From NCBI GenBank assembly GCA_947493255.1, contig CANLQK010000008.1:102547-166546 (forward strand): a stretch of DNA of 64,000 nucleotides, given 5' to 3'. Shown here piece after piece: positions 1 to 8,787 of this stretch. The notes beneath the pieces are model-generated. The model made no database searches. It had not been told where the DNA came from and saw only the letters and a program-made list of their open reading frames with translations. A program made the position numbers and the translations under genes. Source of the stretch: an uncultured Paracoccaceae bacterium. Its GTDB lineage: Bacteria > Pseudomonadota > Alphaproteobacteria > Rhodobacterales > Rhodobacteraceae. Each line of letters opens with the position of its first letter. The first letter of the stretch is position 1.

Positions 1-1665
1 GCGATTGTGTTGGATGGCGAGGTTGTTTCCGCACCGACAATTCAGGCGCACATTTCGGGCGGGTCCGGCATTATTACAGGTAACTTTACGGTTCAAGAAT
101 CTACCACATTGGCCGTGTTGTTGCGTGCGGGTGCTTTGCCAGCAGAATTGGAATTCTTGCAGGAGCAAACCGTTGGGCCAGATTTGGGCCAAGATAGTAT
201 CGAGGCTGGTGCAATCGCCTGTATCGTCGCGTTCATTTTGGTGCTGATCTACATGATCTTGAGCTATGGCTTGTTTGGCGTCTTTGCCAACGTGGCATTG
301 TTGGTGAACGTAGCGTTGATTTTTGGGCTGTTGTCGCTGATCGGCGGGACGTTAACGTTGCCCGGTATCGCGGGGATCGTGTTGACGATTGGTATGGCAG
401 TAGACGCCAATGTGCTTGTTTTCGAACGTATCCGTGAAGAAGCACGCACCGCGAAAGGACCGGCGCGCGCAATCGAGCTGGGATATGAGAAGGCGCTGTC
501 GGCGATTATTGATGCGAACATCACGACGTTCCTGACCGCAGTTATTTTGTTTGCCATGGGCGCAGGGCCAGTGCGTGGTTTTGCAATTACTCTGGGTTTG
601 GGGATTGTGACCTCTGTGTTCACGGCGATCTTTGTGACCCGTTTGTTGGTTGTGATTTGGTTTGAACGCAAACGTCCAAAGACGTTGTTTGCCGGTAAAT
701 ATTTGCGATTGGTGAAGGAAAAGACGTCGTTCGATTTCTTTAGCCGCGCAAAGATTTGGCTCGGCGTATCTGCCGTGATGGTCGCCGTTGCCTTAGGGTC
801 TTTCGCGGTTCAAGGTTTGAACTACGGTATTGATTTTAAAGGCGGTACAACGCTGCGTACGCAAAGCACGCAACAGATAGATGTTGCTGATTACCGTGCG
901 GCGTTGGTTCCATTGGAACTGGGCGATGTGTCGATCACCGAAGTCTTTGATCCAAGTTTCGGAGATGAGCGTTTTGTGACCACGGTTGCTATGCAGGCGC
1001 AGGGTGACGAAGAGGCGGTCAGCAATGAAACCATCGGCGCGGTGCAAGACGCCTTGCGCGGATTGGACCCAGACATGACGTTCCCTGCGGTGGAATCCGT
1101 AGGGCCGACCGTGTCAGGTGAGTTGATCGTAGACGCGATTATCGCGGTGGTTTTGGCAATTGGCGCGGTGTTGATCTACATCTGGCTGCGGTTTGAATGG
1201 CAGTTCGCCTTGGGGGCTGTTGCGGCCTTGGTGCACGATGTTTTGCTGACGATCGGGATATTCTCGGCATTGAAGATTCAGTTTGATCTGGCAATCATCG
1301 CAGCCTTGCTGACCATCGTGGGTTATTCGTTGAACGATACGGTTGTTGTGTTTGACCGTGTTCGTGAGAACCTACGCAAGTATAAGGCGAAAGACCTTAA
1401 AGAGGTTTTGAACCTTTCGATCAATGAAACCCTAAGCCGGACCTTCATGACATCGTTCACCACATTGCTGGCTTTGATTTCGCTCTATGTTTTGGGTGGG
1501 GATGTGATCCGCGGGTTTGTGTTTGCGATGATCTGGGGCGTTATCGTGGGGACGTATTCATCTGTCTTCGTGGCCTCAAGTACATTGTTGGTATTAGGTG
1601 TGAAACGCGACTGGTCTAAGGCGAAGAAAAACGTCGGTGGCCAGTTCGCCGATATCGACGCGTAA
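1..1665 (+). CDS. secDF: Protein translocase subunit SecDF (fused), 3' part
   Basis: The reading frame is open from base 1, so the 5' end lies outside the window. The first residues (AIVLDGEVVSAP) are the conserved end of the SecD periplasmic domain. SecD membrane segments follow, then a linker near residue 235, and a complete SecF half beginning around FDFFSRAKIW with the GIDFKGGT motif and the SecF membrane block containing NDTVVVFDRVRE. SecDF uses the proton gradient to help pull exported proteins through SecYEG. The single frame shows that secD and secF are fused here. The gene sits 25 bp upstream of a small gene and the ccm operon, and is probably co-transcribed with them. Confidence 0.95.
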   Translation, partial: AIVLDGEVVSAPTIQAHISGGSGIITGNFTVQESTTLAVLLRAGALPAELEFLQEQTVGPDLGQDSIEAGAIACIVAFILVLIYMILSYGLFGVFANVALLVNVALIFGLLSLIGGTLTLPGIAGIVLTIGMAVDANVLVFERIREEARTAKGPARAIELGYEKALSAIIDANITTFLTAVILFAMGAGPVRGFAITLGLGIVTSVFTAIFVTRLLVVIWFERKRPKTLFAGKYLRLVKEKTSFDFFSRAKIWLGVSAVMVAVALGSFAVQGLNYGIDFKGGTTLRTQSTQQIDVADYRAALVPLELGDVSITEVFDPSFGDERFVTTVAMQAQGDEEAVSNETIGAVQDALRGLDPDMTFPAVESVGPTVSGELIVDAIIAVVLAIGAVLIYIWLRFEWQFALGAVAALVHDVLLTIGIFSALKIQFDLAIIAALLTIVGYSLNDTVVVFDRVRENLRKYKAKDLKEVLNLSINETLSRTFMTSFTTLLALISLYVLGGDVIRGFVFAMIWGVIVGTYSSVFVASSTLLVLGVKRDWSKAKKNVGGQFADIDA

Positions 1666-1690
1666 CGCGGCAATAGGCGGAGGACGCAAT

Positions 1691-2044
1691 ATGCGCTTGA
1701 ACGAAGTGGTCTATACGGACGCCAAACCGGTTGACGGTTACGGCCCAGGGTTCTTTCGGATTGGCGGCGAGGTGTATGAAGGCGCGTTGGTGGTGTTGCC
1801 CACTGGCATCGCGCCTTGGGGGGGCTACGCTGACCCCAAGACCTTGCTAGATGCTGTTGCTGATTTAGACGTTGTGTTCATGGGGACGGGCGCCGAGATT
1901 GCCCACATCCCCGCCGACCTACGGGCGACTTTGGAAGAGGCCGGTTTAGGCGTTGAGGTCATGTCTTCGCCGACGGCGTGCCGGACGTACAATGTGTTGC
2001 TGAGCGAAGGGCGGCGCGTAGGTTTGGCGTTGTTGCCTGTTTAG
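1691..2044 (+). CDS. Mth938-like domain protein (DUF498 type)
   Basis: A 117-residue protein of the Mth938-like family, a small alpha/beta fold of unknown biochemical role. The recognisable parts are the opening around GYGPGFFRIGG, the FMGTGAE loop and the C-terminal TACRTYNVLLSEGRRVGLALLP block. The start is taken at the ATG after AGGACGC, because the longer frame would run back into secDF. It lies between secDF and ccmA with short spacers, an arrangement I recall as common in Rhodobacterales. That argues for one transcript but does not prove a role in export or cytochrome assembly. Confidence 0.8.
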   Translation: MRLNEVVYTDAKPVDGYGPGFFRIGGEVYEGALVVLPTGIAPWGGYADPKTLLDAVADLDVVFMGTGAEIAHIPADLRATLEEAGLGVEVMSSPTACRTYNVLLSEGRRVGLALLPV

Positions 2045-2054
2045 GGGGTTATGA

Positions 2055-2672
2055 ATGGCGTTGAAGGTCGATGATCTGACCGTTGCACGAGGCGGGGTGC
2101 CTGTTTTGGCAGGGATTTCGTTTGAGGTCGCTGACGGGGCTGCGTTGGTCCTGCGTGGACCCAACGGTATTGGCAAAACGACCTTGTTGCGCACGCTTGC
2201 AGGGCTGCAACCAGCCATAACGGGCCATATTGATTTCCCTGAAGATACGGGCGCCTATGCCAGCCATGCCGATGGCATTAAGGCGCAATTGACCGTCACC
2301 GAAAACCTTGGATTTTGGGGGGATGTGCACGGCGCGGATGTGCCTGACACTGTTTTTGAAGCGTTTGATCTGACCGACCTTCGTGATCGGGTTGCCGGTA
2401 CCTTATCGGCCGGTCAGAAACGCCGTCTGGGGTTGGCTCGTTTGGGCGTCATCGGGCGTAAGGTTTTGTTTTTGGATGAGCCAACTGTCAGCCTAGATGG
2501 GTTTTCGGTGAAAATGTTTGCCACTTGGTTGCGCGAAAGCCATTTGGCCAAGGGCGGTATTGCAGTGATTGCGACGCATATCGATCTTGGGTTGGATGCC
2601 CCAGAACTGGAGCTGTCGCCGTACAAGGCCACTGCGGATACCGCAGGCGGATCAGATGAGGCGTTTTTATGA
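2055..2672 (+). CDS. ccmA: Haem exporter ATP-binding protein CcmA
   Basis: A 205-residue ABC ATPase, the normal CcmA length. It has Walker A GPNGIGKTTLL (about residue 35), the signature LSAGQKRRLGLARL (about 116), Walker B VLFLDEPTVSLD (about 138) and an H-loop ATHID. With CcmB it forms the ATPase that releases haem-loaded CcmE during c-type cytochrome maturation at the inner membrane. Its stop overlaps the ccmB start by 4 bp. ccmE itself is not in the window. Confidence 0.95.
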   Translation: MALKVDDLTVARGGVPVLAGISFEVADGAALVLRGPNGIGKTTLLRTLAGLQPAITGHIDFPEDTGAYASHADGIKAQLTVTENLGFWGDVHGADVPDTVFEAFDLTDLRDRVAGTLSAGQKRRLGLARLGVIGRKVLFLDEPTVSLDGFSVKMFATWLRESHLAKGGIAVIATHIDLGLDAPELELSPYKATADTAGGSDEAFL

Positions 2673-3325
2673 TTGCCTTGCTCAAGCGGGATCTAACATT
2701 GGCTGTTCGGGCTGGCGGTGGATTTGGTCTTGGGTTGGCATTTTTCCTGATTGTGATTGTTTTGGTCCCCTTTGGCGTTGGGCCAGAGGCCGAGGTGTTG
2801 GCACGCATTGCGCCCGGCATGTTGTGGGTCGCGGCCCTTTTGGCGGCGCTGCTGTCGCTTGATCGGATTTTCGCGTTGGACTTTGAAGACGGGTCTTTGC
2901 CGCTGTTGGCAACGTCGCCGTTACCGTTGGAAGGCGTTGCGTTGATGAAGGGCGTCGCCCACTGGGTGACGACCGGTTTGCCGTTGACGATTGCGGCGCC
3001 ATTGTTGGGTTTTTTATTGAACCTTTCACCGTCTGCTTATCTTTGGCTTTTGGGGTCGCTGGCTCTTGGCACCCCAGCGTTATCGATGATTGGTACGTTT
3101 GGTGCAGCGGTGACCGTTGGTTTAAAGCGAGGCGGGTTGCTGATGTCTTTGCTTGTTCTGCCCTTATATGTGCCAACGTTGATTTTCGGGTCCGAAGCCG
3201 TCCGGCGTGGTGCGGGCGGGTTTGATGCGACAATTCCAATGCTGATGGTGGCGGGCATTACGCTTGGGTGTTTTGCCTTGCTGCCTTTCGCCGCAGCGGC
3301 CGCTTTGCGGGTGAATTTACGGTGA
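2669..3325 (+). CDS. ccmB: Haem exporter permease CcmB
   Basis: A 218-residue polytopic membrane protein with about six hydrophobic segments and the CcmB N-terminal pattern (LLKRDLTLAVRAGGG) and middle (LALGTPALSMIGTFGAAVTVG). It is the membrane partner of CcmA. The start ATG overlaps the ccmA stop (ATGA type), implying translational coupling. It is followed 41 bp later by ccmC. Confidence 0.95.
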   Translation: MIALLKRDLTLAVRAGGGFGLGLAFFLIVIVLVPFGVGPEAEVLARIAPGMLWVAALLAALLSLDRIFALDFEDGSLPLLATSPLPLEGVALMKGVAHWVTTGLPLTIAAPLLGFLLNLSPSAYLWLLGSLALGTPALSMIGTFGAAVTVGLKRGGLLMSLLVLPLYVPTLIFGSEAVRRGAGGFDATIPMLMVAGITLGCFALLPFAAAAALRVNLR

Positions 3326-3366
3326 GCGGCCTTGCCGTGTGGAATTTGAAGGGGTAGCTGACGGAC

Positions 3367-4092
3367 ATGTCTATCTGGGAATATGCCAATCCAAAGAAGT
3401 TTATTGCAACCACGACGCCTTTGGTGCCGTGGCTGTTATGGGGCGCGATTGCCATTTTGACGGTCGGGTTGATTTGGGGCTTTTTCTTTACACCAGATGA
3501 TGTGCGCCAAGGATCGACGGTCAAGATTTTCTACTTACATGTGCCGTCAGCCATGATGGCGATCAACGTGTGGATCATGATGTTGATTGCATCGTTGGTT
3601 TGGTTGGTCCGACGTCATCATGTTAGCGCATTGGCTGCCAAAGCAGCAGCGCCCATTGGCATCGTTATGACCTTGATTGCGCTGTTTACTGGGGCCGTTT
3701 GGGGGCAACCGATGTGGGGCACATGGTGGGCGTGGGACCCAAGGCTAACATCGTTCTTGATTTTGTTCCTATTTTACCTCGGTTACACGGCCCTTTGGGC
3801 GGCGATTGAGGACCCCGATACGGCGGCTGATCTGACGTCGGTGTTGTGCATTGTCGGGTCTGTGTTTGCAGTGCTTTCACGGTATGCCGTGAATTTTTGG
3901 AACCAAGGTTTACATCAACCAGCATCGCTTTCGCTGGATAAGGAAGAAAACGTTGCCGACGTATTCTGGTACCCGGCGTTGGTTTGTATTGCCGGCTTTG
4001 TTTTATTGTTTGTGGCATTGGTATTGATGCGCACGGCGTCAGAAATTCGCCTGCGCCGCATGCGTGCGCTAGAAGCGAGGATGCGGTCATGA
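3367..4092 (+). CDS. ccmC: Haem lyase/transporter CcmC
   Basis: A 241-residue protein with six membrane segments. The periplasmic tryptophan-rich WWD motif is visible as WGQPMWGTWWAWDPRLTS near residue 117, flanked by the two expected histidines (YLHVPSAMM near 58 and LHQPAS near 183). CcmC loads haem onto the chaperone CcmE. Its stop overlaps ccmD by 4 bp. Confidence 0.95.
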   Translation: MSIWEYANPKKFIATTTPLVPWLLWGAIAILTVGLIWGFFFTPDDVRQGSTVKIFYLHVPSAMMAINVWIMMLIASLVWLVRRHHVSALAAKAAAPIGIVMTLIALFTGAVWGQPMWGTWWAWDPRLTSFLILFLFYLGYTALWAAIEDPDTAADLTSVLCIVGSVFAVLSRYAVNFWNQGLHQPASLSLDKEENVADVFWYPALVCIAGFVLLFVALVLMRTASEIRLRRMRALEARMRS

Positions 4093-4247
4093 TACCTGAT
4101 TTGGGCAAATACGCTGTCGAGGTTTTGGCGGCCTACGGGGTGTCGATTACGTTGCTGATCGGGCTCGTCTTGGGCTCGGTGCGCCGGTCACGCAAGGTCA
4201 AGGCGCGCCTTGCAGCTGTCGAGGCCGCTTGGGAGAGCACCTCGTGA
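4089..4247 (+). CDS. ccmD: Haem exporter protein CcmD
   Basis: A 52-residue protein with one membrane helix (about residues 10-30) followed by a basic tail (VRRSRKVKARL), which is the CcmD pattern. CcmD holds the CcmABC complex together and assists release of holo-CcmE. The call rests on size, topology and its place between ccmC (ATGA overlap) and ccmG (GTGA overlap). The frame extends upstream, but the in-context ATG at the ccmC stop is the natural start. Confidence 0.85.
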   Translation: MIPDLGKYAVEVLAAYGVSITLLIGLVLGSVRRSRKVKARLAAVEAAWESTS

Positions 4248-4777
4248 AATGGCTTTTGATGATCCCTGTGATCTTGTTTGCTGCTTTCGCGGGGCTATTC
4301 GCAGCCGGAATGTTCTTAGGGCAGGGCGATGAATTGCCGTCTGCCTTGATCGGGAAGGCGGCACCCGTTTTGCAGGTGTCCGACATCGATGATTTGCCCA
4401 GTATGACCGATGACATGCTGCGGGATGGCGAGGTGAAGATCGTCAATTTTTGGGCCAGTTGGTGCGCGCCATGCCGTGTGGAACACCCGAACTTGATGGC
4501 ATTGGCCAACGAAGGTGTGCCGATTTATGGCATCAATTACAAAGACTTTGACCCTAATGCGCGGGCGTTTCTGGACGAGTTAGAAAACCCTTATGTGGCC
4601 ATTGGCGCGGACCCAAGCGGATTCCACGCAATCGATTGGGGCGTCTACGGCGTCCCGGAGACGTTTTTGTTGGATGGGGACGGCACGATATTGTTGCGCA
4701 TGGCCAACCCCGTCACTGAACGCGAATTGGCCAATAGGTTACGCCCTGCATTAGACGCGGCTTTGGCTGCGAACTAA
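4244..4777 (+). CDS. ccmG: Thiol:disulfide interchange protein CcmG/DsbE
   Basis: A 177-residue membrane-anchored thioredoxin-fold protein. It has an N-terminal anchor (about residues 3-24) and the redox motif WASWCAPCRVEHPN (CxxC near residue 74), plus the cis-Pro loop GVYGVPETFLLD. It reduces the CxxCH haem-binding motif of apocytochromes in the periplasm. The GTG start overlaps the ccmD stop (GTGA) and is preceded by GGAG at a good distance, so it is preferred to the TTG 15 bp upstream. It is the last gene of the ccm operon and converges with ddaH three bases later. Confidence 0.93.
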   Translation: MKWLLMIPVILFAAFAGLFAAGMFLGQGDELPSALIGKAAPVLQVSDIDDLPSMTDDMLRDGEVKIVNFWASWCAPCRVEHPNLMALANEGVPIYGINYKDFDPNARAFLDELENPYVAIGADPSGFHAIDWGVYGVPETFLLDGDGTILLRMANPVTERELANRLRPALDAALAAN

Positions 4778-4780
4778 TCG

Positions 4781-5566
4781 TTAGACAGAATACCGCAATG
4801 ACATGCAGCTGAGGCCACCGTCGACCAAAGCGGCTTGCGACGTATTCAGAACCTTCACCGAATAACCTGCTGCTGTTAGTTTTTCCGCCGTCTGTGGGTG
4901 GCCTGCGGACAGGAAAACATGGTCATTTACACGAATGGCATTGGCTGCCGCTTCTTCACCGTCAACGGTTTCGATCACGTTCAAACCCTTGAACGCACCT
5001 GCGGATTTGAGCGCAGGCGTAGCGAGTACAGTTTCAGCGTCTAACAACGAACTTTCGGTTTTGAAGTGCAAAATTTCTGGTGGGGTTTGCAGGACGTCTA
5101 ATGAATACCCAAGGCTTTCGACGATTGGGCGCAAATCATCGGCGCCTTGTTGGTTGGTCCGTGCGGACAGACCCAACAAAACGCGATCGTCGGTGCACAA
5201 AATATCCCCGCCATCAACGAAACCATTTGTTTCAAGGTCGATGACATCGTTCATCGTCGCGATGAGAGAAGGGCGCAACGCCGCAGCTTCGCCAATGCGC
5301 GAGGGTGCGCCTGGTCGTAAGACAATTGCTGTGCCATTCAGCACCAATGCTGGGTCCTCGATGAAAACGCTGTCGGGGAATGCTTCGTCTGCTGGCAAAA
5401 CGGTGACGGTGCAGCCTGCTGCGCGCAAGGCGCTGACATAGGCAGCATGTTCGGCCGCAAACGCCATTGGATCGGGGTCGCCTTGATCGGTGGCACGTAA
5501 CCCGTCGGTGACAGATGTGGCTGGAGCACGGCAAAGGGCATGAGTGAATTGGTATGATTTATGCAT
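4781..5566 (-). CDS. ddaH: Dimethylargininase (DDAH, amidinotransferase fold)
   Basis: A 261-residue protein of the amidinotransferase/DDAH family. It hydrolyses N-omega-methylated arginines to citrulline and methylamines. Visible signatures are DSVFIEDPALV, the substrate loop NGFVDGGDIL, the catalytic histidine in EILHFKTESS (about residue 166) and the nucleophile cysteine in LVDGGLSCMSLR close to the C-terminus. No signal peptide is seen. It is a single gene, convergent with ccmG, with about 170 bp of non-coding DNA between its start and the DUF1223 gene. Arginine deiminase-like activity cannot be excluded by eye. Confidence 0.88.
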   Translation of the reverse strand: MHKSYQFTHALCRAPATSVTDGLRATDQGDPDPMAFAAEHAAYVSALRAAGCTVTVLPADEAFPDSVFIEDPALVLNGTAIVLRPGAPSRIGEAAALRPSLIATMNDVIDLETNGFVDGGDILCTDDRVLLGLSARTNQQGADDLRPIVESLGYSLDVLQTPPEILHFKTESSLLDAETVLATPALKSAGAFKGLNVIETVDGEEAAANAIRVNDHVFLSAGHPQTAEKLTAAGYSVKVLNTSQAALVDGGLSCMSLRYSV

Positions 5567-5736
5567 GTCGCTAACGTATCTGATTTTGCTACGGGGTCTA
5601 CAAGGGACGCACCCACAACAACAGAATTAGACGGGCACAAATGATTTTGCGTTGAATTGTAACAGTTCCATCGCAAACGGTTGATTGGCGTGTCACGCGG
5701 TGATGGGTTACGCAGGATCAAATTATGGGGAATCCT

Positions 5737-6426
5737 ATGCGTCGATCTTTAGCTTTGCTTGCAACCCTAGCCTCGTTTGCGACACCTGCCGTAGCAGACG
5801 GGCCAGTGGTTTTGGAACTGTTCACCTCGCAGGGGTGTTCAAGTTGCCCGCCTGCCGATGAGATGTTGCATGAATTGGCTAGCCGCACAGATGTTATCCC
5901 GTTGGCGTTACATGTAGATTATTGGGACTATATCGGCTGGGCTGATTTGTTTGCCGACCCGGAGCATACGACCCGTCAACAAGCCTACGTTCGCTTTGCT
6001 GGGGGCAGTACGATTTATACTCCGCAAATGATTATCGGGGGCGTGGATCATGTGATTGGCGCAAAATCCATGCAAGTTGCCGATGCGATTACCCGTCGCA
6101 ATGTTCCAAATGGCGTGCAGGTCGAATTGCAGCGCACTGATGATCAACTGGTGATATCTGGCGTATCAACCCAGTCGCTACCCGAAGGAACGATCGTTCA
6201 ATTGGTGCGGTTTAATCCGAACGAAACAGTAGAGGTACAGCGTGGTGAAAACGCGGGCCGGACTTGGACTTACAGCAACATTGTACAGTCTTGGGATGTT
6301 GTTGGTGAATGGTCTGGCAGCGAGGACCTGACGTTGGACGTCGCCGTTGAAGGCCCTGAACCGATGGTTGTTATTGTGCAAGAACCAGGGCCAGGGGCCA
6401 TTTTGGCATCAGCCGTTTTACGTTAA
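5737..6426 (+). CDS. Secreted DUF1223 protein (thioredoxin-like)
   Basis: A 229-residue protein with a signal peptide (MRRSLALLATLASFATPAVA). The mature part begins with a thioredoxin-like strand and a CxxC site (LFTSQGCSSCPPADEML), followed by ALHVDYWDYIGWAD and YTPQMIIGG, all typical of DUF1223. The role is unknown; the fold and CSSC motif suggest periplasmic thiol chemistry. The second ATG is chosen because GGGGA lies six bases before it. It converges with the nitrile hydratase-like set with a 4-bp overlap of coding ends. Confidence 0.85.
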   Translation: MRRSLALLATLASFATPAVADGPVVLELFTSQGCSSCPPADEMLHELASRTDVIPLALHVDYWDYIGWADLFADPEHTTRQQAYVRFAGGSTIYTPQMIIGGVDHVIGAKSMQVADAITRRNVPNGVQVELQRTDDQLVISGVSTQSLPEGTIVQLVRFNPNETVEVQRGENAGRTWTYSNIVQSWDVVGEWSGSEDLTLDVAVEGPEPMVVIVQEPGPGAILASAVLR

Positions 6427-7058
6427 GGACGTTTGGCTAACCCGGTGCCGATCATGCTGTCGCGGGTGACGAGTTTGGCTAGGTCGCTTTGTGACATGTT
6501 ATCTGTCCCCTCGGGCCGATTGGGGATCACGATGTAGCGCATATCTGCGGTGCTATCGTGAACTCGGACGGTTGTTGCATCGGGCAACGTTACACCAAAT
6601 TCTGACAAGACTGTGCGGGGTTCGCGGACAGTGCGGCTGCGGTAAGCACGTGATTTGTACCAATCGGGCGGAAGACCCAAAAGGTTACGCGGATAACATG
6701 AACACAATGTGCACACGATCATGTTGTGCACCTGTGGTGTGTTCTCGACGGCGATTAGACGAAGGGGACCAATGTCAAACCCCATCTCGCGTGTCGCCGC
6801 AGATGCATCGCGCATAAGCTCTGCATGAAAAACCGGATCGCTCCATGCGTGGGCAACAACCTGTGCGCCATTTGCGGGCGTGCGGCTGTCCATAGTTTCG
6901 ATTTGGTTTGCAACATCCTGTGCGGTGGTGATGCCCTTTTCAATCAGCAACTCGCGCACTGCGATTTCCATTGTTTGCCAATAGCTTAAGTCAGTATCGT
7001 TGTCGGCGCGGTAGGGGTGGCCCGAGGGGCTTAGATGGTTGTGATGATCATGTGGCAT
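6423..7058 (-). CDS. Nitrile hydratase alpha / thiocyanate hydrolase gamma-type subunit
   Basis: A 211-residue metal-binding subunit. The metal claw CTLCSC is at residues 116-121 (preceded by IV and followed by YPRNLLGLPPDWYKS). CTLCSC is the cobalt-type form, whereas the iron type has CSLCSC. The histidine-rich start MPHDHHNHL is typical of the family. The start is set at the second ATG, 11 bp inside the upstream gene; the first ATG would give a longer overlap. It is last in a three-gene minus-strand set. Substrate (nitrile, thiocyanate or other) cannot be told from sequence alone. Confidence 0.85.
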   Translation of the reverse strand: MPHDHHNHLSPSGHPYRADNDTDLSYWQTMEIAVRELLIEKGITTAQDVANQIETMDSRTPANGAQVVAHAWSDPVFHAELMRDASAATREMGFDIGPLRLIAVENTPQVHNMIVCTLCSCYPRNLLGLPPDWYKSRAYRSRTVREPRTVLSEFGVTLPDATTVRVHDSTADMRYIVIPNRPEGTDNMSQSDLAKLVTRDSMIGTGLAKRP

Positions 7059-7320
7059 CTGGGGCTGGCTCCAACCAATGTTCGTAGATTTCGGCATCTA
7101 ATGTGTCGTTGGGGTTTTCTGTCGCATCACCCCATAAGTCGGCCATTGTAAAACGGACCCTTAGGAGCGGTTTTGCTGGGGCAGGTTGGCCGTAGGCCAA
7201 GTTTTCAGGATTGGGAAAACTGCCAAGCTGTCGTTCGACAGTCCCTATTTTGCCGCGAAGGTAGTGCGGTGTTCGCACATGGCCCGGTGGCATAAGTGAT
7301 TTTACACGAACCCGTTGCAT
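7048..7320 (-). CDS. Nitrile hydratase beta C-terminal (SH3-like) subunit; ScnA-like
   Basis: A 90-residue protein matching only the C-terminal SH3-like domain of nitrile hydratase beta: a GHVRTPHYLRGKIGTVERQ core, then LRVRFTMADLWG and an ending like EIYEHWLEPAP. In ordinary nitrile hydratase this is fused to the N-half encoded here by the preceding gene. The ATG shares one base with the upstream TGA (TGATG), so it is translationally coupled. A GTG three bases earlier is an alternative start. In thiocyanate hydrolase the equivalent separate chain is the alpha subunit. Confidence 0.82.
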   Translation of the reverse strand: MQRVRVKSLMPPGHVRTPHYLRGKIGTVERQLGSFPNPENLAYGQPAPAKPLLRVRFTMADLWGDATENPNDTLDAEIYEHWLEPAPDAT

Positions 7321-7667
7321 CACGACGCCGAGGCGGCGTCGCCGTAGGTGGCGCCGCGTTTCGCAACTTCGGCCATCTTTTCAGCTAGTTCTGCCGTGGT
7401 GTAGGCCCCACCTTCAATCAGGTTTTGATTGATAGAGGCGATCCAACGTTCGTAATAGGTCATGTTTTCAAAAGCGTCTTCGCCCATGTCTTCAAGGACA
7501 CGGCGCAAACCGTCGACTGTGAAAAACCCCTTCGCAGCACCGATGATCATGAGAGCATCGACCCGTTTTTCCCAAAGGGAGAAGTCATGTTGGTCGGTCG
7601 GAATTGGGCCGGCGAGGTCGCCGCCCATATCGTGCCAACGGCGTGCAGGATTGAATGTATCTGACAT
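7320..7667 (-). CDS. Nitrile hydratase beta N-terminal subunit; ScnB-like (or accessory protein)
   Basis: A 115-residue helical protein matching the N-terminal half of nitrile hydratase beta: RWHDMGGDLAGPI, FSLWEKRVDALM, then MTYYERWIASINQNLIEGG. Together with the next gene it would add up to one normal beta chain of about 205 residues. The gene order beta-N, beta-C, alpha is the order of thiocyanate hydrolase genes scnB-scnA-scnC. The activator proteins of this family also resemble beta-N, so an accessory role is the alternative. No separate activator gene is seen nearby. Confidence 0.75.
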   Translation of the reverse strand: MSDTFNPARRWHDMGGDLAGPIPTDQHDFSLWEKRVDALMIIGAAKGFFTVDGLRRVLEDMGEDAFENMTYYERWIASINQNLIEGGAYTTAELAEKMAEVAKRGATYGDAASAS

Positions 7668-7707
7668 AAGCAAATGCTAGGCGGAAGTTGCGCCACTTGG
7701 AAGAGGG

Positions 7708-8742
7708 TTATTCTTCGTCTTCGATAACCAAGGTGATCGTCCCTGAATCTGCTGCACCACGCACGGCGCTGATGACGGCGGCTTGGGCCGTTTCACCGTC
7801 CACCTGTTTGATCTTGCCGCATTCTGCAATTTCTTCGCGCAGGTTGTCGGCCATACGGGTCGACATATTGTTCAACAGATGGTCGGCCGCAGTGGCGGCT
7901 GGCCCACCGACAGTGGCGCTAAACGCGAGCGCCTTGATCAGGTCCGCTTGATCTATGTCGCGTAGTACTTTTGGAACATCCAAGGCAGCCAAACGGGCGG
8001 GGATGTCCTCGAAGGTAAAGATGACCTTTCGGACGCTTTCGCCGAATGCGGGATCTTCTGATAGTAACCCTTCGAGCAAAAGGTCACGCGTCGCTGCAGG
8101 GCTTGAATTGAGGATCGAACCGATACGTTCTTCTGCCGTTTCGGAAAATGCCGAGATTGCGGCCCCGCAGTAGTATTTCGCAAGGCCTGCGCCAATACGA
8201 GCAATGGCGTCTGGCCGAATATCGGTGGTTTTTGACATAGCATATGCGATACGGCGTGCTTTTTCGCCGGGCATTAAGCCAAGTAGAGACGCAGCTTTTG
8301 AGGTTGGCAGTTTTGACAAGACGATCGCAACGACTTCTGGGCTTTCGGCCTCGGTCATCGGGAGGAAGTCTTCGGGGGCGAGTTCCAAAACGAGCGCCCA
8401 AGGGTCGCTGCCGGATCGTGCGGCGGCTTCTTCCCTTAGGCGTGCGGTTGCGGTTTGCGAAATCCGCCCATCGAGTGATTTTAATGCGGCTTCCATGCTG
8501 CCTGGTGCCGTAAGCGCGACATCAGAAAGTTCGTTCGCAAATTCGTTTGCCACAGCAGCCAGTGTTTTTTTATCGATGATGTCGAGAGCACCCAGTTCTT
8601 TGGTCAAACGCATTTGTGCGTCTTCCGGGAGGTCAGATAAGGGCAAGTCGTCGCCTTCGCGCAACAATAATTGAACGACCATTGCAGCTTTGCGAGACCT
8701 TGGCAGACTGGCGGGTTTTCGGGTTGTTGGTGCGGTGGCCAT
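7708..8742 (-). CDS. fliG: Flagellar motor switch protein FliG-like
   Basis: A 344-residue protein with FliG middle and C-terminal features. SPEVVAIVLSKLPTSKAASLL corresponds to the EHPQ region, and the C-terminal part contains IFTFEDIPARLAALD followed by KVLRDIDQADLIKALAF, the pattern of the FliG torque domain. FliG couples the rotor to the stator and sets rotation direction. The start is the ATG after AGGAAAG. The longer frame adds 30 residues without family resemblance. No other flagellar gene is adjacent. The N-terminal FliF-binding part is less recognisable. Confidence 0.8.
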   Translation of the reverse strand: MATAPTTRKPASLPRSRKAAMVVQLLLREGDDLPLSDLPEDAQMRLTKELGALDIIDKKTLAAVANEFANELSDVALTAPGSMEAALKSLDGRISQTATARLREEAAARSGSDPWALVLELAPEDFLPMTEAESPEVVAIVLSKLPTSKAASLLGLMPGEKARRIAYAMSKTTDIRPDAIARIGAGLAKYYCGAAISAFSETAEERIGSILNSSPAATRDLLLEGLLSEDPAFGESVRKVIFTFEDIPARLAALDVPKVLRDIDQADLIKALAFSATVGGPAATAADHLLNNMSTRMADNLREEIAECGKIKQVDGETAQAAVISAVRGAADSGTITLVIEDEE

Positions 8743-8787
8743 AACGGAACTTTCCTGTTGGACACCGATACGGGTAGTTTGTTTAGG

